A stretch of DNA of 64,000 nt from a virus, in the IMG/VR virus record IMGVR_UViG_3300046492_000237, positions 1 to 64,000 of that record. One strand, written 5' to 3'. Shown one piece after another: positions 1 through 7,261 of the stretch (the first letter of the stretch is position 1; every line of letters starts with the position of its first letter). A model generated the notes under the pieces. The model saw nothing but the letters and a program-made list of their open reading frames with translations. It was not told where the DNA came from and searched no databases. Made by a program: the position numbers and the translations under genes.

Positions 1-948
1 GCGGCCGTGCAAGCGATCTACGCGGCAGCCAAGACCGGCAGCGCGGAAGCGGTCAAGGCCCTGAGCGCCGACACGTTCAACAAAAACACCGGCGAGGTCA
101 TTGGCAGCGCGCCGGTGCTCGATCACCCATCGCAGCACGTAAAGGGTTACGCACAGCAGGCGCTCAACGAGATCCATCACCAGATGAATCCGCCGAAGCG
201 CTTCCGGTTCGAGGGTGGCCACCCACTGCACTCGCTCAACAGCGCCTATCCTTCGCACAAAGGCCCGCCGCACAGTGACGCGGTCGAGAAGGTCGGCAAG
301 TTCCTCATGCTCGGCAGCCCGGGGATCGTATCGCTGGATGCGCTGGCACTGCCGAAGATCACCCACGCCAGCGGGAAACTGACCAAGGCGACGTATTCCC
401 CTGCCGCGCAGGCCGCGCTGAAGCAGATGCCGGAAACCCAGAAGCAGGCGATCAAGGCATACACCGGCAGCGCTTACAGCAACATGAACAGCTCGCTATG
501 GACCGGCAACCCGAGCGGTGCGGCAAAGTCTGCTGGCGAGGCATTGCACGCGCTCGGCCATGAGATTGCGCCCGGCACCGTGCTGTCGCGCAAGCTCAGC
601 GTGCAGGGCGCGGCGCTCGACCAGATCCTAAAATCGGCTGGCAAGGTGCTACAAGAGCCAGCTATTATGTCGACATCCATTCGCCCTTCATCGTGGTCGG
701 GCAACGTGCATCTCAAGCTGCACGTTGGCCCGGGCGTGAAAGGCCTTTGGGTAGGCCCGGGTTCAACCGGCGGTAAAGGCGCGCTGTCGCTGAACTCCGG
801 TGAGGATGAACTGATTTTGCCACCGAACACCCGACTGCTGATCATGTCGGTAAAACATGCTGGAGGCGGCGACTCTGACGGGTTCGGCACCGGCTCCAGT
901 CACATTGTCGAGGCAGTCATTCTGCCAACCCAGCAGGCGGCCTCATGA
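1..948 (+). CDS. ADP-ribosyltransferase exoenzyme-type protein (5' end outside window)
   Basis: The reading frame is open to the left edge, so the N-terminus is missing. The visible 315 codons carry the three marks of arginine-type ADP-ribosyltransferases: an arginine in VLSRKLSV, an STS motif in IMSTSIRP, and an E-x-E (GEDELILPP) followed by PNTRLLI. A YTGSAYSNMNSSLW stretch upstream matches the NAD-binding region of the exoenzyme/toxin fold. In phages such domains are often fused to head proteins and enter the host with the DNA to modify RNA polymerase or other proteins; the target here is unknown. It overlaps the next gene by 4 nt. The family call is firm; delivery in the virion is inference. 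Confidence 0.8.
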   Translation, partial: AAVQAIYAAAKTGSAEAVKALSADTFNKNTGEVIGSAPVLDHPSQHVKGYAQQALNEIHHQMNPPKRFRFEGGHPLHSLNSAYPSHKGPPHSDAVEKVGKFLMLGSPGIVSLDALALPKITHASGKLTKATYSPAAQAALKQMPETQKQAIKAYTGSAYSNMNSSLWTGNPSGAAKSAGEALHALGHEIAPGTVLSRKLSVQGAALDQILKSAGKVLQEPAIMSTSIRPSSWSGNVHLKLHVGPGVKGLWVGPGSTGGKGALSLNSGEDELILPPNTRLLIMSVKHAGGGDSDGFGTGSSHIVEAVILPTQQAAS

Positions 949-1445
949 GCGATCAACTGAGCTACCACAACGATGCGGCCGGGCTTGTACAGTCGGCCGA
1001 GCAAGCCTCCGGTCCACTGCCCTACCTTGGCGACCTGCACGACGTCGACCAGATCCTGCGAAAGCTGAACGAGAACGTCATCAATCGTTTTGCAGCGGTT
1101 GGCCGTGGCCAGATGTCTCAGCAGGAGGCCGCTGAAGCCGATCAGGCCGAGTGCATCCGGTTGGGCGAGGTCTTTGATGGTCAGGATCTCGGATACAACT
1201 CGATCGAGCACTGGAACGGCAACGGGCTGGCCAACTACATCCGCAATCGCATGGGCGAAACTGTGCAGCCTGCCGAGGACGATGAGCAGATCATCACGCA
1301 GGCTTTCGCCATGTTCGTTCACCAGATCTACGGCGCGATCAACGAGGCCGGCGCAAACCCGGACGAGGCAAAGCTGGCCGAGACCTTGGACGAAAACATC
1401 CGTTCGTTTACGTGGGTGCTGATCGGGATCGAGTCCAATGAGTAG
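945..1445 (+). CDS. Hypothetical protein between ADP-ribosyltransferase and Nudix genes
   Basis: 166 codons, overlapping both neighbours (4 nt and 8 nt), so probably translated as part of one unit. The protein is acidic and mainly helical by eye, with no signal peptide or membrane segment. I do not recognise the family. Its position suggests a partner or immunity-like accessory to the ADP-ribosyltransferase, but nothing in the sequence shows this. Confidence 0.7.
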   Translation: MSDQLSYHNDAAGLVQSAEQASGPLPYLGDLHDVDQILRKLNENVINRFAAVGRGQMSQQEAAEADQAECIRLGEVFDGQDLGYNSIEHWNGNGLANYIRNRMGETVQPAEDDEQIITQAFAMFVHQIYGAINEAGANPDEAKLAETLDENIRSFTWVLIGIESNE

Positions 1446-2238
1446 TTCCTTCGAGGCCCAGATGGGCATGCTGTTCGGCGAGGTTCCGGCTGCCGAGGTT
1501 CTGGCCAAGTCGAATGTGCCCGGCTACACCCGCCGCGACGGCACCTATGTTCGCCCCCATCGCCGCGCTGGCGAGGCTGTGGCCACTGCGGCGGCGCATC
1601 CGCACCCACGGCCGGGCGAGAAAGGTGAAAAGGTCCTGATCAAGGATCCGCACCACGCCTCGACGCCAAGCACTTGGCATCACCCGGATGCGGTCGCGAC
1701 CTTTGTGCCTGATGGCGATGTCCCGAAGTCCATCAACGGCATCGGCCTGCGCGAATGGACCGATCACCCGCAAACCAGCGAGGGCTGGGATTATGTGGAT
1801 GGTCAGGCCGACGACCTGATCGAGCCGCCATTCCACCTGTCGCCCGGCAAGAAAGCTGCGTCCGGCGTGATCATCGAAGAACCAGACGGTCGCGTGTGGC
1901 TGATCCACCCGACCAACCAGTTCGGCGGATACGAGGCGTCGTTCCCCAAGGGCACCGCCGAACCTGACCTGTCGCTGCAGGCCAACGCCATCAAGGAAGC
2001 GTTCGAGGAGACCGGGCTCAAGGTCGAGATCACCGGGTTCCTCGGTGACTACTCCCGCACCACGTCGGTCGCGCGCATGTACACCGCCAAACGCGTAGGC
2101 GGGACGCCGGTGAATATGGGCTGGGAAACGCAGGCCGTCTCGCTGGTGCCGAAAGCGCACCTGTTCGAGCAACTGAACATGCAGTCCGACTACGGCATCG
2201 CCGAAGATATCGGCGCGACTGATGGCGGCAAGAAATAA
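1438..2238 (+). CDS. Nudix hydrolase domain protein
   Basis: 266 codons. The C-terminal half holds a Nudix box: FPKGTAEP, then KEAFEETGL about 14 residues later, with the catalytic EExG intact. Two consensus positions differ: the first Glu is Leu, and the Arg of REUxEE is Lys. The N-terminal third contains VPGYTRRDGTYVRPHRR, a tag seen in phage virion-associated fusion proteins (from memory). Nudix enzymes split nucleoside diphosphates linked to another group, such as ADP-ribose or NAD. Next to an ADP-ribosyltransferase, a role in NAD or ADP-ribose turnover is plausible but unproven. The start overlaps the previous stop by 8 nt. Confidence 0.8.
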   Translation: MSSSFEAQMGMLFGEVPAAEVLAKSNVPGYTRRDGTYVRPHRRAGEAVATAAAHPHPRPGEKGEKVLIKDPHHASTPSTWHHPDAVATFVPDGDVPKSINGIGLREWTDHPQTSEGWDYVDGQADDLIEPPFHLSPGKKAASGVIIEEPDGRVWLIHPTNQFGGYEASFPKGTAEPDLSLQANAIKEAFEETGLKVEITGFLGDYSRTTSVARMYTAKRVGGTPVNMGWETQAVSLVPKAHLFEQLNMQSDYGIAEDIGATDGGKK

Positions 2239-2257
2239 CTGCGCAGTCATTGCGGCA

Positions 2258-2275
2258 TTGCTCAAATATGATTAA
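2258..2275 (+). promoter_or_regulatory. Palindromic operator-like site, copy 1
   Basis: TTGCTCAAATATGATTAA: half-sites TTGCTCA and TGATTAA around AATA, in the gap before the gene at 2314. It includes a TATGAT -10-like hexamer pointing right, but no good -35. The hairpin at 2279-2307 begins where such a promoter would start transcription. Confidence 0.6.
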
Positions 2276-2278
2276 GAT

Positions 2279-2307
2279 GGCCCTACGTTAACCAAACACG
2301 AAGGGCC
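2279..2307 (+). promoter_or_regulatory. 5' leader hairpin overlapping the ribosome-binding site
   Basis: GGCCCT at 2279-2284 pairs with AGGGCC at 2302-2307. The right arm overlaps the AAGGG Shine-Dalgarno sequence of the gene starting at 2314, so the fold could limit its translation or protect the mRNA 5' end. Confidence 0.45.
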
Positions 2308-2313
2308 ATTATC

Positions 2314-2676
2314 ATGTGGGTATGTATTTCAGATGCGTTTCTCTCGATCGTTCACAAAGACTGCGCGCCAGATGAGCTGCTGGTGCGCGCCCGCCGTCAA
2401 GGCGATATCAAAAAGCTGATCCCCTGCGCTACCGAGACAAAAACCGTCGGCAACGACTATCTGTATCGTGCCGTGGTCAAGCGCACCGTGGTCGCCGAAG
2501 CGCTGACCAAACTGGCGATGTCGACCATCGACTACGACAACTTCAAAAACACAGTCCGCGACAACAAGCTGCACTCGGCATTCAACCGCATCTGGCATGT
2601 GATGGCCGACCTGCAGGTCATTGCGCCTTACACGTATCCACGCCGCACCGGCGCTCAGCGGAGCATGCCCCTGTGA
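2314..2676 (+). CDS. Hypothetical protein, 120 aa
   Basis: Unrecognised. ATG 2314 follows AAGGG at a normal distance. The protein is basic, with a central helical stretch and no membrane segment. It overlaps the methyltransferase gene by 4 nt (GTGA) and is first in the unit behind operator copy 1, so the two are probably co-expressed. Confidence 0.7.
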   Translation: MWVCISDAFLSIVHKDCAPDELLVRARRQGDIKKLIPCATETKTVGNDYLYRAVVKRTVVAEALTKLAMSTIDYDNFKNTVRDNKLHSAFNRIWHVMADLQVIAPYTYPRRTGAQRSMPL

Positions 2677-4355
2677 ATGCAATTACCGGCACCATCCACG
2701 GTGAACTGATCGAGGACGTTTCCGAGTTCTTCGCGCCGATGGCGAGCGATCTGGTCGACAGCATGATGGGCGAGTATGGCGCAACCCGCGCCCGTCTCGA
2801 ACATATGGCTGCCGCCGTTTCGTCCGAAGCGTGCCGGGGCGTCATGCACTACTTCATTGAGGGCAACGTCCGCGAGGAGCGCTACACGCTGCCGAAGACT
2901 GTCAGTGAACTGTTTGGTCTGGAAGGTGCTATTGCGCAGCTGAATGCCGACTTCTGGAATCGCGCCCTGCGCCTGACCGACGTCATCGACTACATGCCGC
3001 AGAAGCGTCGCGACGAATGGTTCCAGCAGATCAAAAACCCGCTGGGCAGAAAGGCGAGCAAGCACACCGGCGAAACTGAGCTTCCAGCACTTCCCGAGTT
3101 CGAAGAAAACACCGTCCGCTCAACCATCGCTGGCCTGCTGAACAGCCGGTCCCAGTTCTTCGGTGAGCGCGTCGACGGGATTTTCCGCAGCCTGAGCAAG
3201 GACCATGTCACCAACATTCCTCAAGGTTTCAGCAAGCGCATGATCTTGCTGCGCGCTATCACCCATTACGACACCGTCGACAGCTCGACAGCGGGCGTGA
3301 TCAATGATTTACGTTGTGTGATCGCGAAGTTCATGGGGCGCGATGAGCCTAAGTATGATGCGACCGACGCGTTGATCAAGGCTGTTCGAAAGAACAATGG
3401 CCAGTGGATGGGCGTCGATGGCAACGCGTTGCGCATCCGCATCTATAACGGCGTCGGCACTGCGCACCTCGAAGTTCACCCGGAAATGGCATGGCGCCTG
3501 AACGCCGTGCTTGCGAGCATGCACCCGGCTGCAATTCCTGCGGAGTTTCGGACAAAGCCGAAGCGCGCCAAAAAGGTCAAAGACTTTGAGTTGTTCGAAA
3601 AACCGCTGCCGTTCGCAGTAATCAGCCTGCTGGCCGGCCTAAAAACGGTTTCTGTTCGGGTTGAGCCGGATTGGCCTGAGCGTTATCGCGAGATACCGAA
3701 TGCGGTCCAGTTCGGCTATGGCGAAAAGAACAAGGCGGCCATGGCCGAGGCAGAGAAAGTGTTGATGGCGATCGGCGGCGTGAAAGAGAAAAATCACTGG
3801 CAATTCGACTATCACCCGCGCGAAGTGCTGGATCAGATCGTCTGCTCGGGCTGCATCCCTGACCACAAGTCGCACCAGTTTTACCCGACGCCGGAAACTG
3901 TTGGCGCCCGCGCCGTGGCACTGGCCAAGATCGAGCCGGGTCATACCTGCCTTGAGCCGGAAGCCGGCATCGGTGGTCTGGCGGATCTGATGCCGCAGGG
4001 CGCAACCGTGGTGGTGGAAATCAGCGAGTTGCATTGCAAGGTGCTGGAAGCCAAGGGCTATGGCGACACGCTGGTCTGCGCTGACTTCCTCAAGTGGGCA
4101 CCAACCCAAGACGGCATCAAGTTCGACCGCATCGTCATGAACCCGCCATTCAGCGAAGGCCGCTGGTCTGCGCACGTCGAAGCGGCATCCACCCTGCTCG
4201 CCGACGACGGAATCATGACCGCGATCCTACCGGCCAGCGCCAAGGGCAAGTATGAGCTGCCGGGCTTCGATCTGGAGTGGGATAGCGTCTACAGCAACGA
4301 GTTCGCCGGGACCTCGGTATCGGTGGTGATCATGATCGCAACGAAAACACCTTGA
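2673..4355 (+). CDS. DUF4942-type / N6-adenine DNA methyltransferase fusion
   Basis: 560 codons with a GTG start overlapping the previous stop. The C-terminal 190 residues form an N6-adenine methyltransferase: SAM-binding motif I EPEAGIGGL near residue 427 and catalytic NPPF near residue 489, preceded by FDRIVM. The preceding YPTPETVGARAVALA stretch is typical of methyltransferases linked to a DUF4942-like domain, which I assign to the middle of the protein. The N-terminal 200 residues are unrecognised. The likely role is protecting phage DNA from host restriction or altering regulation; no nuclease partner is nearby. The operator-like site at 4352 overlaps its stop codon. Confidence 0.82.
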   Translation: MNAITGTIHGELIEDVSEFFAPMASDLVDSMMGEYGATRARLEHMAAAVSSEACRGVMHYFIEGNVREERYTLPKTVSELFGLEGAIAQLNADFWNRALRLTDVIDYMPQKRRDEWFQQIKNPLGRKASKHTGETELPALPEFEENTVRSTIAGLLNSRSQFFGERVDGIFRSLSKDHVTNIPQGFSKRMILLRAITHYDTVDSSTAGVINDLRCVIAKFMGRDEPKYDATDALIKAVRKNNGQWMGVDGNALRIRIYNGVGTAHLEVHPEMAWRLNAVLASMHPAAIPAEFRTKPKRAKKVKDFELFEKPLPFAVISLLAGLKTVSVRVEPDWPERYREIPNAVQFGYGEKNKAAMAEAEKVLMAIGGVKEKNHWQFDYHPREVLDQIVCSGCIPDHKSHQFYPTPETVGARAVALAKIEPGHTCLEPEAGIGGLADLMPQGATVVVEISELHCKVLEAKGYGDTLVCADFLKWAPTQDGIKFDRIVMNPPFSEGRWSAHVEAASTLLADDGIMTAILPASAKGKYELPGFDLEWDSVYSNEFAGTSVSVVIMIATKTP

Positions 4356-4369
4356 TCAAATAAGATCAA
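4352..4369 (+). promoter_or_regulatory. Palindromic operator-like site, copy 2
   Basis: TTGATCAAATAAGATCAA, a near-perfect palindrome overlapping the methyltransferase stop. It contains TAAGAT as a possible -10 towards the gene at 4428. A GCCGGG-ATTG-CCCGGC hairpin follows at 4400-4415, repeating the site-hairpin-gene order seen at 2258-2314. Confidence 0.6.
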
Positions 4370-4427
4370 CGCGCATACAATCATTCGACAATCAAAGGCG
4401 CCGGGATTGCCCGGCATGGGGAAGGGT

Positions 4428-4655
4428 ATGTCTACAAAAGCATCAAAACCGGTTCTCGTTGTAAAGGCAAAAATCTCGGTGAAGCACGCCAGCGGATCGT
4501 CGTCCGCTGAGTGCTCGACAGCTGTCGGCCTCGCTGATGAAGCGTTGCACTGCCTGATTCAGGAACTCGGCACAGCTGGCGCTTGGGAATTCATCAACAA
4601 GAAAATGGGAAACTATCGCGCTGACTACGCAGGCATCGCGGGGACCGTCCAATGA
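4428..4655 (+). CDS. Hypothetical protein, 75 aa
   Basis: Unrecognised small protein beginning MSTKASKPVLVVK. I chose ATG 4428 because GGGGAAGGG lies just before it and the small hairpin at 4400-4415 covers the upstream alternative. It overlaps the next gene by 4 nt. Confidence 0.65.
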   Translation: MSTKASKPVLVVKAKISVKHASGSSSAECSTAVGLADEALHCLIQELGTAGAWEFINKKMGNYRADYAGIAGTVQ

Positions 4656-5386
4656 ATGGCGAAGCAAAAACGCTGGATCTGCGCGAGCTTGGCATGGTCA
4701 CCACGCTTGCCAGCGGCGTATACAAAGGCTACTGGGATAACGCTGCTCAGGTGGGCGGCGTACCTGAAGGCATCCATCAGGTGGTGATTAGCGGCGAGGA
4801 CGTTATCGCACACTGCCCTGACAACTCCCCTCGCAGCTCTATCTTGGCCGACTACTTTGCCACCATGACGCCGGAGGTTGTCATGCAGCTGATCCGGATC
4901 GCCGAAACGAACATGCGCCTGAGCGAAAACCTGCGCATATCTCAAGGCCTTGCAGCTGCAAATGTAACCTCGGTCAAAATCAACCCGGGCGACGTGCTGA
5001 TCATCCGCATCGCTGAAAGTGAAGGGCCGACGACACACGACCACTTCGAGGAGCTGGCGCGCAATCTCAGCCAGCATTTCCCGCAGGGTACTCCGGTGCT
5101 GCTGACCAACGATATCGACATCAGCGCGCTGGATGAAGATGCGATGCGTCAGGCTGGGTGGGTGAAAGCTGGGAACCGTGACGATGAGTTGCGCAAGAAA
5201 ATACTCGAATGGTGGGATGAACACCAGTACGACACCATGTCCTACGGCGATGGTGATGAGCGCAACGTGTACGATAACGAGCCGGATTTTGTGATCTTGG
5301 CACGCGAAACCACGCCAAATACACAACCTGCTTTAGATCCTCGAACGCCAGATCAAATGATTGCAGACGGCTGGAAGCCTGTTTAA
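4652..5386 (+). CDS. Hypothetical early-type protein, 244 aa
   Basis: Unrecognised, acidic and soluble. The middle (SVKINPGDVLIIRI, residues about 108-121) looks like a small beta domain and the C-terminus is rich in Asp and Glu. It is translationally coupled to the preceding small gene (ATGA overlap). Composite accessory proteins of this kind are common in phage early regions. Confidence 0.65.
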   Translation: MNGEAKTLDLRELGMVTTLASGVYKGYWDNAAQVGGVPEGIHQVVISGEDVIAHCPDNSPRSSILADYFATMTPEVVMQLIRIAETNMRLSENLRISQGLAAANVTSVKINPGDVLIIRIAESEGPTTHDHFEELARNLSQHFPQGTPVLLTNDIDISALDEDAMRQAGWVKAGNRDDELRKKILEWWDEHQYDTMSYGDGDERNVYDNEPDFVILARETTPNTQPALDPRTPDQMIADGWKPV

Positions 5387-5488
5387 CCCTGATCCTCAAT
5401 CAGGTATAGCCAAAGTAAAATCAAACACTTATCAACAATTCAGCAATTCAGGGCGCAGATAGGGCGCCCAGACAATTAGGAGCACCAC

Positions 5489-5833
5489 ATGTCAGAGCAG
5501 GAACAGAACCAAGAGCAGATCGCAAAACCGGGCGTGCAAATGATCTCGGTAACGCATGAAGCGTCGATGGCGATCGGCGATGATGGCCGTGCGGTGATCG
5601 TGAAGCGTCTGGCCGACGGTGGCTATCACTTCGAGTGGATCAAGCCTGACCCCGGCAATGGCGCCGCCAATATCGGAACGCGCATTTCACTGAGCCAAGA
5701 AGCGCTGGAGGCCACGCTCGAATGCCTGTTCGGTATCGACAATGCCATTCAGAAGCGAAATGCCGAGGTCCAGCTCGCCAGCGCTGTGCAGTCCAAAGCT
5801 GACGACGCACCAGAACAGGAAGTCCAAGTATGA
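5489..5833 (+). CDS. Hypothetical protein, 114 aa
   Basis: Unrecognised. Start ATG 5489 is preceded by TTAGGAGCACCAC, a good ribosome-binding site. The 100-nt gap before it holds two short hairpins (CCTGAT/ATCAGG near 5388-5405 and GGGCGC/GCGCCC near 5451-5470) but no clear promoter. It ends with an ATGA overlap into the next gene. Confidence 0.65.
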   Translation: MSEQEQNQEQIAKPGVQMISVTHEASMAIGDDGRAVIVKRLADGGYHFEWIKPDPGNGAANIGTRISLSQEALEATLECLFGIDNAIQKRNAEVQLASAVQSKADDAPEQEVQV

Positions 5834-6351
5834 ACATAATTCTCAAGGGTCACACCCTCAACCAGCGCCAGCTGGATGCCATTACACCGGTCATGAACAT
5901 GCTCTTGCAGGGCAAGGTTAAGCAGAAAGCATTCGATGCGAAGTGCGTTGAAGCGCTTGAAGCGGCAGGCTGCCCTCCGGGCTACGACACCACGATGCCC
6001 GGCGCCGATAAGTCGATCACCGAGCGCGCGCAGGCGTGGATCGTGAATGGTCGCGTCGGTATGTCGTCGCGGTCGATTTATTGCCACATGATGGGCGTCG
6101 AGAATAAGCGAGGCTGGGATTATCCGTCAGACCCGGACGACTTGAATCGCTGCCTGTTGCTGCTCGACCTGATCCCCGAGTGGCAGCCACGAATGCATGA
6201 AATGGCAGCCCACGGCAAAGAGTGGAAGGGGCTTTCTGAAAATTGGGACAAGATCGCATTCACATTCATCGACGAGGTCGGCCTGAACTGGTCGCATGGT
6301 GACAAAGCCGGGCGCACTTACGCCATGATGAAAGAGGCTATGGGTGAGTGA
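5830..6351 (+). CDS. Hypothetical protein, paralogue of the next gene
   Basis: 173 codons. Residues about 66-135 share a pattern with the following gene product: GMSSRSI, then WDYPSDPDDLNRCLLLL, IPE, and a Trp-rich end. The function of this phage family is unknown to me. It overlaps both neighbours and so belongs to a five-gene translationally coupled run ending at 7215. Confidence 0.7.
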   Translation: MNIILKGHTLNQRQLDAITPVMNMLLQGKVKQKAFDAKCVEALEAAGCPPGYDTTMPGADKSITERAQAWIVNGRVGMSSRSIYCHMMGVENKRGWDYPSDPDDLNRCLLLLDLIPEWQPRMHEMAAHGKEWKGLSENWDKIAFTFIDEVGLNWSHGDKAGRTYAMMKEAMGE

Positions 6352-6764
6352 TGAATAATTCGTATGTTTTGACCCCCGGGCTCACGCTGGAAATCGCGCG
6401 TTGGCTTGCTACAGGGAAAGGTGTCGGCATTTCAGCTCGTACCATTGCCGCTGTCGCTCTTGGGCTTGATGACGGCGACTGGGATTGCCCGCACGACGAT
6501 AGCGATTTTGGCCGATGCTATGCGCTGTTGGCAAAAATTCCGGAGCTTCGCGGGGCATTGAACATGGTGGCGCGGAAGTGTCCGCAGTTCGCCCCGTTAG
6601 TTATTGTCTGGGATGAGCTATCCAAACTTTACGAACAGGACCGGCTTGATAGTGGGCGTCGTTGCTACGACAAAATCAAGCAGTTTTCGGACTCCTGTCG
6701 TATCGCTGGTGGCTGGACAAAAATAGGCTGTGGAAACTGGGTGAAACTGGGGGGTGCCGAATGA
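6351..6764 (+). CDS. Hypothetical protein, paralogue of the preceding gene
   Basis: 137 codons from ATG 6351 (a GTG one codon earlier is less likely). It repeats the core pattern of the preceding protein: GISARTI, WDCPHDDSDFGRCYALL, IPE, then WDEL. The neighbour's N-terminal 50 residues are missing here. Tandem duplication followed by divergence is the simplest reading. It ends in ATGA. Confidence 0.7.
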   Translation: MNNSYVLTPGLTLEIARWLATGKGVGISARTIAAVALGLDDGDWDCPHDDSDFGRCYALLAKIPELRGALNMVARKCPQFAPLVIVWDELSKLYEQDRLDSGRRCYDKIKQFSDSCRIAGGWTKIGCGNWVKLGGAE

Positions 6765-6991
6765 CTCTGAGCACCGAGGAGCACCACATCCTGCGCCTCA
6801 GTGCGCAGAAAGGGCGCCTCTACTACTTCCAAGGAAACTTTTTCCATCCGATGGATCTGGTCGGCGACTCGATCGGCAAGGTCAAGCGCGGGATTCGAGA
6901 ATTCATGCGCGACAACCAGCAGCTGGTGGACGCCGATCGGTCGAGTCCTGACTATCGGACACTGGTTCAACTTGGCGAGGCTACATCATGA
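6761..6991 (+). CDS. Hypothetical protein, 76 aa
   Basis: Starts MTLSTEEHHILRLSAQ at the ATGA overlap with the preceding gene, which decides the start over longer in-frame options. It has a helical N-terminus and basic middle. Unrecognised. It ends by overlapping the next start by 4 nt. Confidence 0.65.
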   Translation: MTLSTEEHHILRLSAQKGRLYYFQGNFFHPMDLVGDSIGKVKRGIREFMRDNQQLVDADRSSPDYRTLVQLGEATS

Positions 6992-7215
6992 AACGCCGAA
7001 TCGTCTGGAGCTGCCGGCCAATGCCATACGGCTTCCATATACTGGCCACGGCGCCGGTGTCCGGTAAGCCGCTGGATATCAACGTCGCGCTCGATGGGCA
7101 GCTTTGGAAGGAAGCCAAGAGCCCAGTTGCTCTCATGGCTGATCTGACAAAGCAAGTAGAGAAGACGTTCGACGCCATCGACAGCTACATCCCTTCCGGC
7201 ACTACCCGCCACTAA
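6988..7215 (+). CDS. Hypothetical protein, 75 aa
   Basis: Unrecognised last gene of the coupled run; starts MKRRIVWSCRPMPYG. It stops 23 nt before the promoter element that drives the terminase. Its place directly before the large terminase is where a small terminase would be expected, but I see no helix-turn-helix or other small-terminase mark. Confidence 0.65.
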   Translation: MKRRIVWSCRPMPYGFHILATAPVSGKPLDINVALDGQLWKEAKSPVALMADLTKQVEKTFDAIDSYIPSGTTRH

Positions 7216-7238
7216 ACCATCTGGGCCGGGATGGCGTC

Positions 7239-7261
7239 GTCGTGACGCCATCCTTTCCCGA
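7239..7261 (+). promoter_or_regulatory. Late promoter element 1 (terminase)
   Basis: GTCGTGAC at 7239-7246, -10-like CATCCT at 7249-7254, predicted start A 7261, which is the A of the terminase ATG. No Shine-Dalgarno sequence lies between, so a leaderless mRNA is predicted. Confidence 0.65.

Noticed and set aside
6988-7215. Small terminase gene directly before the large terminase
   Set aside because: Position fits but no DNA-binding helix-turn-helix or coiled-coil pattern is present.
7239-7261. The GTCGTGAC motif as an extended Shine-Dalgarno sequence
   Set aside because: GTGA resembles part of the anti-Shine-Dalgarno complement, but it lies 15-22 nt before the ATG, too far for ribosome binding, and it also occurs far from any start (16530, 28263).
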